NCBI GenBank assembly: GCA_900544975.1 | Contig: UQXI01000013.1 | Location: 1 to 62,650 of the forward strand | DNA from: an uncultured Eubacteriales bacterium | GTDB taxonomy: Bacteria; Bacillota; Clostridia; Oscillospirales; Oscillospiraceae | Length of the DNA: 62,650 nucleotides | Direction of reading: 5' to 3' | Shown: positions 51,791 to 59,870 of the stretch, piece by piece | Numbering within the stretch: position 1 is the first letter of the stretch | Layout of the letters: the number at the start of each line of letters is the position of its first letter | Translations under genes and position numbers: made by a program | The notes under the pieces: model-generated | Database searches by the model: none | The model's input: only the letters and a program-made list of their open reading frames with translations | Told to the model about the DNA's origin: nothing

Positions 51791-53539
51791 TTGCAGAGCT
51801 TTTTTGAAGCTGTGAAAAGCCTGGGCAGCCTTCCCATGGGCAGCACCCAATTTTCCAATTTATATTGTACGGTTGTGCGGATCCTTCTGCCGGTTTTGGC
51901 GCTGCTGATTCTCCTGCGCTGTGCCAAGAGCTTGCTCACCTTTCGGAAGGAGCCGGAGATCTGGGCTTGGCTGTGCCTGCCGGATGGGAACCAGCTGCCC
52001 ATTACCCACTGGGAGAATGTGATTGGCCGGCACAAGCGCAGTGACATTATCATTGACTTGCCCACCATCTCCCGGAGTCATGCGGTCCTCACCCGGTACG
52101 ACGACGGCAGCTGGACCATCAGCGACATTGGCTCCAAGGGCGGCGTTCAGGTCAATGGCCAGGATACGGCTCTGTGTGCGCTGGAGCCAGGCGATGTGAT
52201 TTCCTTGAATGGCCTGGAGATGACCCTGGAACCCATTACAGAGAATCAGGAGGCCTACCAGACCACCCTGCGGACCAAGGCCGGTAAGGATTTTCATCCC
52301 AGCGTGACCTTGGTACTGCTGAGCTTGTTTCAAATTCTCATGAATCTCCAGCTGCTCTTTGGGGCGGAGCCGGAAGATATGGGGCACATGGTCCTTGGCT
52401 TTGGGGCCATCTTTGCCGTCCAGTGGCTGCTGTTTGCCTTTTACTGCGCCATCCGCCGGAAGGGCTATGAAGTGGAGACCATTGCGTTTTTCCTCAGTAC
52501 ATTGGGAATGGCCATCATTGCCACGGCGGACCCGGGGGAAGCGGGGAAGCAGATTGCGGCCATGGTTCTGGGGCTGATCCTCTTCCTGTTCATTGGCTGG
52601 TCCCTGCGGGATCTGGAGCGGGCCAAGAAGGTGCGGTATCTGGCCGCAGGCTTTGGCCTTCTTCTCCTGGCGGTGAATCTGGTATTTGGCGTGGAGAAAT
52701 TTGGCGCGAAGAACTGGATTCAAATCGGGCCCATGTCCTTCCAGCCGTCGGAGCTGGTGAAAATCTGCTTCGTATTTGCCGGTGCTTCCACGATGGAGCG
52801 GATTGTGACCAAACGAAATCTGTTTCTGTTCATCGCGTATTCCGGCGTCATTTGTGGCTGTTTGGCGTTGATGAACGATTTTGGGACGGCGCTCATTTTC
52901 TTTGCGGCGTTTTTGGTGATTGCCTATCTGCGTTCCGGCAACTTTGCCACCATAGCCCTGATCTGTACGGGCACCGGTTTCGGCGGGATTATGGCGCTGC
53001 GCTTCCTGAAGCCCCATGTGCTGAGCCGCTTTGCCTCCTGGCGTCACGTGTGGCAGGTTCCCCTGGAGGGGGGCTATCAGCAGACCCGGGCCATGATGTG
53101 CATCGCCTCCGGAGGACTCCTGGGTTTGGGAGGCGGAAATGGGTGGCTCAAATATGTGGCCGCCAGCGATACGGACCTGGTGTTTGCCACGGTTTCTGAA
53201 GAGTGGGGACTGCTCATTGCTCTCATGATGGTATTGGCCGTGGTCTGCCTGGGGGCCTTTGTGGTTCGCTCGGCTGCCGTGGGGCGCAGCAGCTTTTACA
53301 CCATTGGCGCTTGCGCGGCCATCAGCATTCTCATGGTTCAGACCATTCTCAATGTGATGGGAACGGTGGATCTGCTGCCTCTGACTGGCGTGACATTCCC
53401 CTTTGTCTCCAACGGCGGCTCCTCTATGGTGGCCTCCTGGGGGCTGCTGGCCTTTATCAAGGCGGCGGATACCCGGCAGAATGCCAGCTTTGCCATCCGT
53501 CTGCCGTCCCGGAAGAAGGAGGCCATGAAGTATGAATAG
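51791..53539 (+). CDS. FHA domain fused to FtsW/RodA (SEDS) peptidoglycan polymerase
   Basis: A 582-residue membrane protein. One N-terminal TM helix (25-45) is followed by an FHA domain (about 70-150; IGRHKRSDIIIDLPTISRSHAVL with the phospho-Thr-binding R and SRSH), then a SEDS module of about nine or ten helices with GAKNWIQIGPMSFQPSELVKI, the lipid II polymerase signature, and VSNGGSSMVASW. It starts with TTG at 51791 (GGAAAGGAAG before it). The PBP gene overlaps its end. FHA domains read Thr phosphorylation, so a PASTA kinase probably controls this wall synthase. The fusion occurs in some Clostridia and Actinobacteria. Confidence 0.92.
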   Translation: MQSFFEAVKSLGSLPMGSTQFSNLYCTVVRILLPVLALLILLRCAKSLLTFRKEPEIWAWLCLPDGNQLPITHWENVIGRHKRSDIIIDLPTISRSHAVLTRYDDGSWTISDIGSKGGVQVNGQDTALCALEPGDVISLNGLEMTLEPITENQEAYQTTLRTKAGKDFHPSVTLVLLSLFQILMNLQLLFGAEPEDMGHMVLGFGAIFAVQWLLFAFYCAIRRKGYEVETIAFFLSTLGMAIIATADPGEAGKQIAAMVLGLILFLFIGWSLRDLERAKKVRYLAAGFGLLLLAVNLVFGVEKFGAKNWIQIGPMSFQPSELVKICFVFAGASTMERIVTKRNLFLFIAYSGVICGCLALMNDFGTALIFFAAFLVIAYLRSGNFATIALICTGTGFGGIMALRFLKPHVLSRFASWRHVWQVPLEGGYQQTRAMMCIASGGLLGLGGGNGWLKYVAASDTDLVFATVSEEWGLLIALMMVLAVVCLGAFVVRSAAVGRSSFYTIGACAAISILMVQTILNVMGTVDLLPLTGVTFPFVSNGGSSMVASWGLLAFIKAADTRQNASFAIRLPSRKKEAMKYE

Positions 53540-54905
53540 AATTGCAGGCCGCTCCAAATTTGTGTTGATCTTGGCTGCCGTTTTGGTTCTGGGTCTCGTG
53601 GTGTTCTCGGGCGAGTATCTGTTTCAGGCCAGGGATTGGGTGGTCTTTCCCGGCAGTCCCCATGTGTACCGGGGAAGCAATCTGAACTGCGGCGTGGTCA
53701 CAGACCGGACCGGTACCGTCCTTCTGGATGCCACGGACGGCCGGGTCTACAGCGCTGACCGGACTTTGCGAATGGCCACCCTCCACCTGCTGGGGGATCG
53801 GGAGGGGTACATCAGCGCCCCGGCCGTGTCCGAATACAGCAGCCAGATGGTGGGCTTTGACCTGCTGAATGGGGTTTACTCCACCTCCGGAACCGGCGGC
53901 ACGGCTGTGCTCACCATCAGCGCCAAGGCCCAGGAGGCCGCGCTGGAGGCCCTGGATGGCCGCAAGGGGGTCGTGGCGGTCTATAATTACAAGACAGGGG
54001 AGATCCTCTGCGCGGTCTCCTCTCCCACCTACGATCCCGATGATGTGCCGGATCTGGAGGACGACAGCACTGGGGAGTATGACGGCGTCTATGTGAACCG
54101 GATGACCCAGTCCGCATATGTCCCCGGCTCCATTTTCAAAGTGGTCACCACGGCGGCAGCTCTGTCAGAAATTGATGACATTGAGTCCCAGACCTTCCTC
54201 TGTGAGGGATCCTACTGGGTTGGAGGCGACGAGGTGGTGTGCGAAGGCACCCACGGAGAGGTCACCATACGCCAGGCCCTGATGCACTCCTGCAACAGCG
54301 CCTTTGCGCAAATCGCCCTGGAGTTGGGGCCGGAAACTCTGATGAAATATGCGGAGCAGTTCCAGATTACGGAGCCGCTCTCCTTTGACGGCATCACCAC
54401 GGCGGCGGGCCATTTGGACCTCACAGACGCAGCAGATGTGAATGTGGCCTGGGGCGGCATTGGCCAGTACACCGATACGGTGAATCCCTGCCGCTTTATG
54501 ACCTTCATGGGTCAGATTGCCGGCGGCGGCACGGCGGCAGAGCCCTACCTGGTTGCTTCTGCCTCCTCGGGGATGCTCAGCCGGTACACGGCCAGGACCC
54601 GCCAGACAGACCGGGTGATGTCCACGGCTGTGGCGGCGACGCTCCAGGAGATGATGCACTATAACGTGGTCAATAACTACGGGGAGGAGAGCTTCCCGGA
54701 CCTCTACGTCTGCGCCAAGACCGGTACGGCGGAGGTGGGCGGTGGGCTGGAGCCCAATGCCACCTTTGCCGGATTTACCATGGACGAGGACTATCCCCTG
54801 GCCTTTGTCGTCATTGTGGAGAACGGCGGCTATGGCAGAAGCGTCTGCGTGCCCATCATCTCCCAAGTGCTCTCGGCCTGCATGGAAGATGGAATCTCCG
54901 GCTGA
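53532..54905 (+). CDS. Penicillin-binding protein (class B-type transpeptidase)
   Basis: Membrane-anchored D,D-transpeptidase of 457 residues: one TM helix (9-29), a short dimerisation region and a transpeptidase domain with S200-IF-K203 (GSIFK), S253-C-N255 and K396-T-G398, all active-site motifs complete. It is shorter than typical class B PBPs and resembles the PbpA/PBPX type that pairs with FtsW/RodA proteins. Its start lies inside the end of the FHA-SEDS gene (8-base overlap), so polymerase and transpeptidase are made together as a cognate pair, perhaps for sporulation or division. A terminator follows. Confidence 0.93.
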   Translation: MNRIAGRSKFVLILAAVLVLGLVVFSGEYLFQARDWVVFPGSPHVYRGSNLNCGVVTDRTGTVLLDATDGRVYSADRTLRMATLHLLGDREGYISAPAVSEYSSQMVGFDLLNGVYSTSGTGGTAVLTISAKAQEAALEALDGRKGVVAVYNYKTGEILCAVSSPTYDPDDVPDLEDDSTGEYDGVYVNRMTQSAYVPGSIFKVVTTAAALSEIDDIESQTFLCEGSYWVGGDEVVCEGTHGEVTIRQALMHSCNSAFAQIALELGPETLMKYAEQFQITEPLSFDGITTAAGHLDLTDAADVNVAWGGIGQYTDTVNPCRFMTFMGQIAGGGTAAEPYLVASASSGMLSRYTARTRQTDRVMSTAVAATLQEMMHYNVVNNYGEESFPDLYVCAKTGTAEVGGGLEPNATFAGFTMDEDYPLAFVVIVENGGYGRSVCVPIISQVLSACMEDGISG

Positions 54906-54924
54906 AATCAGACACAAATTCTCT

Positions 54925-54961
54925 GCCCCCTGCATATGGTGAATGCAGGGGGCGTTTTTTT
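54925..54961 (+). terminator. Terminator of the SEDS-PBP operon
   Basis: GCCCCCTGCAT / ATGCAGGGGGC, an 11-bp perfect stem with 7-base loop, then GTTTTTTT. Confidence 0.9.
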
Positions 54962-55111
54962 ATGTGTAGACAGCATCATGTTTGTGCCATAGCCCTGCTG
55001 ACTCTGGGGCTGGGCCTGCTCATTGGCTGCGCCTGCGGAGCCACCATTGTGATCGTTTTGCTGGGATTTTCCTGTCTCTGCGGTGGATGCTTTTTGATTC
55101 GGAAAAAATAA
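54962..55111 (+). CDS. Small Cys-rich membrane protein, 49 residues
   Basis: Short frame MCRQHHVCAIALLTLGLGLLIGCACG... ending in FLIRKK. One or two hydrophobic helices with five or more Cys. It begins immediately after the terminator T-run, so its own translation signals are weak. Short proteins of this type (MCRR/MCRQH start, basic end) occur before SipL-like genes in related clostridia. Likely real but the evidence is thin. Confidence 0.5.
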   Translation: MCRQHHVCAIALLTLGLGLLIGCACGATIVIVLLGFSCLCGGCFLIRKK

Positions 55112-55169
55112 GGCATAACCTTGTCCACGCCTGCGTATATATCACCAGAACGTGTAAGGAGTGAACAAT

Positions 55170-56678
55170 ATGGAACTGGCCTTTGAAAAAAACGCCGTAG
55201 ACCATCTCCAGAAGCTGGTCTGTCAGGTGGCGAGTCAAGAGGAGACCGCAGAAACTGTTGTGCCGGACAGCCTGCCGGATGTAGGCCGGATTGTGGGCTG
55301 TTGGGGCGTTCCGGTCATTCGCAGCAAAGAGTGGCGGCAGAATGGCATGGGGGCCTCAGGCGGCATCAGCGCCTGGGTCCTGTACGTACCGGAGGAGGGG
55401 GGTCCGGCCCGGCAGGTGTCGGTGTATCTGCCCTTTACTGTGAAGTGGGAGTTTCCGCCTACAGAACAGGAGGGGCAGATGCGGGTGTCCTGCCGCCTGA
55501 GGAGCATCGATGCGCGCATGGTCAATTCCCGAAAGATTTTGGTCCGGGCGTCCCTGGCCTGCCAAGGGGAGGCATACTGCCCCGGTCAGGCGGTGTTTTA
55601 CACCCTGCCCGCCCCTCCCAAGGAGCTGGAGGTGCTGCGGCAGCGCCTGCCCCTGCAGCTGCCCACGGAACTCACGGAAAAGAGCTTCCTGCTGGATGAG
55701 GAGCTGGAGCTGCCGGGTGGCGCTCCCGCCGTCCGGGAGATGGTCTCGTATCAGGTTCGGCCGATGGTAACGGACGCCAAGGTGCTGGGGGAGAAAGCAG
55801 TCTTCAAGGGAACCTGCGGCCTGCACTTTTTGTACATGACCCCGGAGGACCGGTTGGCGGTCTGGGATTTTGAGCTGCCCTTTTCCCAGTACACGGAGCT
55901 GTCCCGGGTTTATGACCAGGAGGAGGAACTCCAGATTGAGCCGGTACTCACCGGTGTGGAAGTCACAGCCGATGAAGAGGGCCGGCGCCTGCGGCTGAAG
56001 TGCAGTGTGGCCGCCCAATGCCTGGTGCTGGCCAAACAGACGGTGGACCTGGTCCAGGATCTTTACAGCCTGCGCTGTGGGGTGACGCCGCAGTTGCAGA
56101 GGCTTCCCATGAAGAGCCGTCTGGACCGGCAGCAGCTCCGGGAACAGGCAGAGAGCAGCTTCCCCCTGGAGGGTGGGACGCTCATTGACAGCACCGTCTC
56201 CCCGGATTTGCCGAAGATCCGCCGGGAAGGGGAGGAGATGGAGATTGAGTCTCCCGTCTGGTGTAGTGTGCTGTATTACGACGAGTCCGGAGAGCTTCAG
56301 GGGCGGTCCGCCCACACGTCGGCCCTGTCCCGGATCCGTCTGGCCGATGGGTGCACCTGTGAGGCCTCCAGTCAGATCTCCGGTCCCTTGCAGTGGTCTT
56401 CCGGCGGCGGCTCTGCCACGATTCGTGCGCCCATGGAGGTAACCGTGGATAGCTTCGGCAGCGGTGACCTGGAAATGATTGCCGGTGCGGAGCTGTCGGA
56501 GCCCGGAAAGCCGGATCCCGACCGGCCCTCGCTCATTGTGCGTGCACCCCTTGCCGGGCAGAGCCTGTGGGAGCTGGCCAAGGCATGCGGCTCAACGGTG
56601 GAAGCCATTCGCGGTGCAAACCACCTGCCTCAGGAGGGCCCGGCGCCAGAGGGGCTCCTGTTGATTCCGGTGTTTTAA
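55170..56678 (+). CDS. sipL: SipL-like spore engulfment protein (SPOCS plus LysM)
   Basis: A 502-residue protein with SPOCS/DUF3794-type domains: LPDVGRIVGCWGVPVI near the start, then further repeats (VLGEKAVFKGTCGLHFLYM and VQDLYSLRC...LPDLPKIRR type) and a C-terminal LysM (APLAGQSLWELAKACGSTVEAIRGANHL...GLLLIPVF). In Clostridioides difficile SipL binds SpoIVA through LysM and is essential for coat assembly. The ATG at 55170 has AAGGAG eight bases before it. This marks the organism as a spore former. Likely read from its own promoter (sigma-E type not located). Confidence 0.9.
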   Translation: MELAFEKNAVDHLQKLVCQVASQEETAETVVPDSLPDVGRIVGCWGVPVIRSKEWRQNGMGASGGISAWVLYVPEEGGPARQVSVYLPFTVKWEFPPTEQEGQMRVSCRLRSIDARMVNSRKILVRASLACQGEAYCPGQAVFYTLPAPPKELEVLRQRLPLQLPTELTEKSFLLDEELELPGGAPAVREMVSYQVRPMVTDAKVLGEKAVFKGTCGLHFLYMTPEDRLAVWDFELPFSQYTELSRVYDQEEELQIEPVLTGVEVTADEEGRRLRLKCSVAAQCLVLAKQTVDLVQDLYSLRCGVTPQLQRLPMKSRLDRQQLREQAESSFPLEGGTLIDSTVSPDLPKIRREGEEMEIESPVWCSVLYYDESGELQGRSAHTSALSRIRLADGCTCEASSQISGPLQWSSGGGSATIRAPMEVTVDSFGSGDLEMIAGAELSEPGKPDPDRPSLIVRAPLAGQSLWELAKACGSTVEAIRGANHLPQEGPAPEGLLLIPVF

Positions 56679-56689
56679 TTGAATCCTGC

Positions 56690-56739
56690 GCCTGCCCCAA
56701 GGAAGCGGACCAGACCGCCTCTTTGCGGGCAGGCTTTTT
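56690..56739 (+). terminator. Terminator of sipL
   Basis: GCCTGCCC (56690-56697) / GGGCAGGC (56727-56734), with a long 29-base loop and TTTTTA at the end. Confidence 0.65.
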
Positions 56740-56821
56740 ACCGGCTTTTACAGCTTAGCCGGGAGATATCCGGCCGGAGATTCCGAATTGCAGTTCCCGG
56801 CCAAATTTACATTCTTGTCCC

Positions 56822-56850
56822 TTGTTTTTTCCAGGGGGGCATGGTAGAAT
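56822..56850 (+). promoter_or_regulatory. Promoter of the ATP synthase operon
   Basis: TTGTTT (56822-56827), 17-base spacer, TAGAAT (56845-56850), 48 bases before the first gene of the operon. Confidence 0.6.
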
Positions 56851-56897
56851 AATTAGCGTTTCTTGGAAGAAAATACAAGGGGGAAGGGGGCGCTGGA

Positions 56898-57167
56898 ATG
56901 CGGACTGTGCGCGAGCTGGTTTGGTTGACCCAATTGGGGTTTTCCATCGTCTGCCCTTTGGTTCTTTGCTTGTTTGGCGCCATTTGGCTGCGGGACCGGT
57001 TCGGCCTGGGGAACTGGGTTCTTTTTTTAGGCATTGCCCTGGGATTGGGCGGTGCGTTTTCCGCCGGCGCTGCCTTTGCACGGGATGTCAGCTTTTTAAA
57101 CCGCCCTGGCCGGGGGAAGCGTACTCGTCAAAAGAAACCTCCCATATCCTTTAACGAGCATGACTAA
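56898..57167 (+). CDS. AtpZ-like F-ATPase accessory membrane protein
   Basis: An 89-residue protein with two TM helices (about 8-30, 41-61), a basic C-terminus and RFGLGNWVLFLGIALGLGGAF, like AtpZ/ATP synthase protein I-type proteins at the head of Firmicute ATP synthase operons. It starts at 56898 behind a GGGGGAAGGGGG stretch. It may aid assembly of the c-ring or handle ions. Confidence 0.78.
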   Translation: MRTVRELVWLTQLGFSIVCPLVLCLFGAIWLRDRFGLGNWVLFLGIALGLGGAFSAGAAFARDVSFLNRPGRGKRTRQKKPPISFNEHD

Positions 57168-57188
57168 CCCTTTTGGAGGTGCGTTTGT

Positions 57189-57593
57189 ATGTCCATTCGA
57201 AACCCGGTGTATCGGGAGACGGCTGCCATTGCCGTGGGAGAAGTCCTCTGCGTGGGTCTGATGCTAGGAGTCTATGCCTTGGCTGGGCAGCTGGACCGGG
57301 CTGCTGTGTTGGGCGGTGTGTTGGGTGGTGTGCTTGCCATCTGCAATTTCTTCTTCATGGCGGTGGGCGCCAGCCTGGCGGCAGACCGGGCAGAGCAGCA
57401 GAATGTGAAGGGCGGGACGGCCCTGGTGCGGATGTCCTTCCTGCTGCGGTATCTGGTGCTGTTCCTGATTTTGTTTGCTGCAGCGAAAAGCGGGCGATTC
57501 CAGGTGCTGGCTTTGGTTTTGCCGCTGGTGTTTGTCCGTCCCATTCTGATGCTGGGCGAGTTTTTCCGAAAGTCGGGTGAAAAGAAGTCATGA
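57189..57593 (+). CDS. atpI: ATP synthase subunit I (AtpI-like)
   Basis: A 134-residue membrane protein with four helices (10-30, 36-60, 75-98, 100-118), matching AtpI, the c-ring assembly factor. The ATG at 57189 follows GGAGGTG; the end overlaps atpB (ATGA). Having both AtpZ-like and AtpI-like genes is usual for Na+-type ATP synthase operons, but function is inferred. Confidence 0.8.
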   Translation: MSIRNPVYRETAAIAVGEVLCVGLMLGVYALAGQLDRAAVLGGVLGGVLAICNFFFMAVGASLAADRAEQQNVKGGTALVRMSFLLRYLVLFLILFAAAKSGRFQVLALVLPLVFVRPILMLGEFFRKSGEKKS

Positions 57594-58492
57594 GTGTTGA
57601 TGGTGCAAAAATCTACTTTGTCCTTCCCGTTTTGGGTGGGATCCCTGTGACGCAGACGATGCTGTCTTCTTTCCTGGTGATGCTCCTTCTGTGCATTGCC
57701 GGGTACCGGCTGGGCCGGAACCTGAAGAAGCGGCCGGGATCTGTCCAGGTCCTCACGGAGAAGGCAGTCTCCAGCCTGTATAACCTGGTCAGCGACACCA
57801 TGGGCGCGCACAATGCCCACTGGACGCCTTACATTGGGGCCTTGTTTCTCTCGTCTCTGTTTGGTTCCCTCATTGGTATGACTGGGTTCCTCCGGTCCAC
57901 CACCGCGGATCTGAGCACCACATTGACTTGGGCGCTCATGACCAGCGCCCTCATCTGGTATCACAGCATCAAGAATCGTGGTTTTTTAGGCTGGCTCAAG
58001 GGTTTTACGGAGCCAATTGTTGTGATGACACCCATGAACCTGGTTTCGGAGATTGCTCAGCCCATATCCATGGCCTTCCGTCATTTTGGCAATGTGGTGG
58101 GCGGCACGGTGATTACGACCATGTTGTATACGGCCCTGTCTGGCGCTTCTGCCGCCTTGCTCAATTTGCTGGCTTCCAGCGGTCTTGCGGTTTGTGTGGT
58201 CCTGATGGCGGCCGGTGTGGGTCTGACCCTCTGGGGCTTCCGGAAAAAGAAGCTGGTGTGGAAAATTCTGGGCATTGCTCTGACGGCGATTGCCACCCTT
58301 GCTCTGCTGCAGCTGCTGGGTGTGGTGGAGGGCGTCCCGATTTTGGGATTGGGTTTGCCCGCCATTTTGTCCCTGTATTTTGATATTTTTTCTGGCTTTA
58401 TCCAGGCATTTGTTTTCTGCCTGCTGAGCATGGTCTATATCAGCTCTGCCTGTCCCCCTCCTGCGGGAGAGGGAGAAGAGGCAGCCCCATAA
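57590..58492 (+). CDS. atpB: F-type ATP synthase subunit a
   Basis: Membrane subunit that forms the ion path next to the c-ring, 300 residues. It has five or six helices and the key Arg in PISMAFRHFGNVVGG (R164) that releases the ion from the c-ring; conserved N and helix residues VFCLLSMVYIS close the protein. Longer than many homologues, with a soluble acidic tail (PPPAGEGEEAAP). It overlaps atpI and is followed 48 bases later by atpE. Confidence 0.93.
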   Translation: MSVDGAKIYFVLPVLGGIPVTQTMLSSFLVMLLLCIAGYRLGRNLKKRPGSVQVLTEKAVSSLYNLVSDTMGAHNAHWTPYIGALFLSSLFGSLIGMTGFLRSTTADLSTTLTWALMTSALIWYHSIKNRGFLGWLKGFTEPIVVMTPMNLVSEIAQPISMAFRHFGNVVGGTVITTMLYTALSGASAALLNLLASSGLAVCVVLMAAGVGLTLWGFRKKKLVWKILGIALTAIATLALLQLLGVVEGVPILGLGLPAILSLYFDIFSGFIQAFVFCLLSMVYISSACPPPAGEGEEAAP

Positions 58493-58540
58493 CTGTCATC
58501 CCTATTTTTTATATACCACAATCTTAGGAGGATCTTTACT

Positions 58541-58780
58541 ATGGAACAAGCAATTATCAAAGCCGCCTGCGCCATCGGCGCCGGTCTGTGCATGGGCATT
58601 GGCGCCATTGGCCCGGCTATGGGTGAAGGCAACGCCGTGGGGAAAGCCCTGGAGGGCATGGCCCGGCAGCCTGAGGCTGCCAGTACCTTGCGGACCAATA
58701 TGATCATTGGCTGCGCCATTACGGAAACCACGGGCATCTACGCTCTGCTCATCGCGTTTTTGATTCTCTTTGCTCTGTAA
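58541..58780 (+). CDS. atpE: F-type ATP synthase subunit c (two-carboxylate type)
   Basis: Hairpin of two TM helices, 79 residues, forming the rotor ring. The polar loop ARQPE is normal. Helix 2 has ITETTGIY, with the essential carboxylate E62 followed by T63, and helix 1 carries a second carboxylate, E29 in GPAMGEGNA. This pair matches the two-carboxylate Na+-binding motif described for Fusobacterium nucleatum and fits a Na+-coupled enzyme. The gene has AGGAGG upstream. Confidence 0.93.
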   Translation: MEQAIIKAACAIGAGLCMGIGAIGPAMGEGNAVGKALEGMARQPEAASTLRTNMIIGCAITETTGIYALLIAFLILFAL

Positions 58781-58820
58781 GCGCATCTTCCGGCAGACAA
58801 AACGAAAGGAGTGATGCCGC

Positions 58821-59327
58821 ATGGAGGGTTTTGAGAGCTTTGTTGGCGTGAATTTCTGGACGGCGCTTTTGACCCTGTGCAATATGATCATCACCTTCCT
58901 CGTGCTGAAGAAATTCCTCTTTCAGCCGGTGAAAAAGATGATCGATGACCGTCAGCAGGAGATTGACGGCCTCTATGCCGACGCCGGCAATGCCAAGGCG
59001 CAGGCAGAGGCCCTGCAGGCCCAGTATGACGCCCGGCTCAAAGCGGCCAATGCCGAAGGGGACCGGATCATTCAAAAGGCCACCCGTCAGGCCCAGGAGC
59101 GGGAGGAGGCCATTGTGCACGAGGCCCAGGAGAAAGCCGCCCGCACCATGGAGCGGGCCCATGCCCAGATGGAGCAGGAGAAGAAGCAGGCTATGAACGA
59201 CCTGAAGGACCAGGTCTCCGGTATGGCCCTGGGGATTGCCTCTGCGGTGCTGGAGGAAGATGTGGACAAGCGGAAACACGCCAAGCTCATTGATTCCTTT
59301 ATCCAGAATTTGGGGGATGCCCCATGA
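58821..59327 (+). CDS. atpF: F-type ATP synthase subunit b
   Basis: Stator stalk subunit of 168 residues: one N-terminal TM helix (about 10-30, FWTALLTLCNMIITFLVLKKFL) and a long charged coiled coil to the end. Normal length. The ATG at 58821 follows AAAGGAG. It overlaps atpH by four bases. Confidence 0.94.
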   Translation: MEGFESFVGVNFWTALLTLCNMIITFLVLKKFLFQPVKKMIDDRQQEIDGLYADAGNAKAQAEALQAQYDARLKAANAEGDRIIQKATRQAQEREEAIVHEAQEKAARTMERAHAQMEQEKKQAMNDLKDQVSGMALGIASAVLEEDVDKRKHAKLIDSFIQNLGDAP

Positions 59328-59857
59328 TCCGCGCCGCTGATTATGGCCGGGCGCTGTTTGAGCTGGCCTGGCAGGAGCAGAAGGATGGGGAGATCGGCGA
59401 GGAAATGGCTCGGGTCCGGACCATTTTGGAGGGGCAGCCTGGGTATTGCCGCCTGCTGGATTCCCCGGCGTTGCCCAGAGAGCAGCGGCTTTTGTTGCTG
59501 GAGCAGGCGTTTTCCAGCCTGAGCCCCTATCATTTGAATTTTCTGAAAATTCTCTGCGAAAAGCACGCGGTGCATCAATATGCCGCCTGCGCCCAGGTAT
59601 ATGGGCAGCTGTATGACCAGGCTCACCAGATTCTGAGAGCCACCGCCATTACGGCTGTGGGTATGACCAAAGCGCAACAGGACGCTCTGGTGAAGAAGCT
59701 GACGGCCATGACGGGGAAGACGGTGAAGCTCTCCAACGTGGTGGATTCCCGGGTCTTGGGCGGCGTGACATTGCGCTTTGGCGGGGTGCAGCTGGATGGC
59801 AGTTTGCAGGCCCGGCTGGATGCGCTGCGCCAGAGTCTGGCCGCCGCGACTGTGTAA
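59324..59857 (+). CDS. atpH: F-type ATP synthase subunit delta
   Basis: Stator subunit of 177 residues linking the b stalk to F1. The N-terminal helical domain and the C-terminal MTGKTVKLSNVVDSRVLGGVTLRFGGVQLDGSLQARLDALRQ are clear OSCP/delta features. It overlaps atpF (ATGA); atpA starts 13 bases later. Confidence 0.94.
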   Translation: MIRAADYGRALFELAWQEQKDGEIGEEMARVRTILEGQPGYCRLLDSPALPREQRLLLLEQAFSSLSPYHLNFLKILCEKHAVHQYAACAQVYGQLYDQAHQILRATAITAVGMTKAQQDALVKKLTAMTGKTVKLSNVVDSRVLGGVTLRFGGVQLDGSLQARLDALRQSLAAATV

Positions 59858-59870
59858 AGTAGGTGAACAC

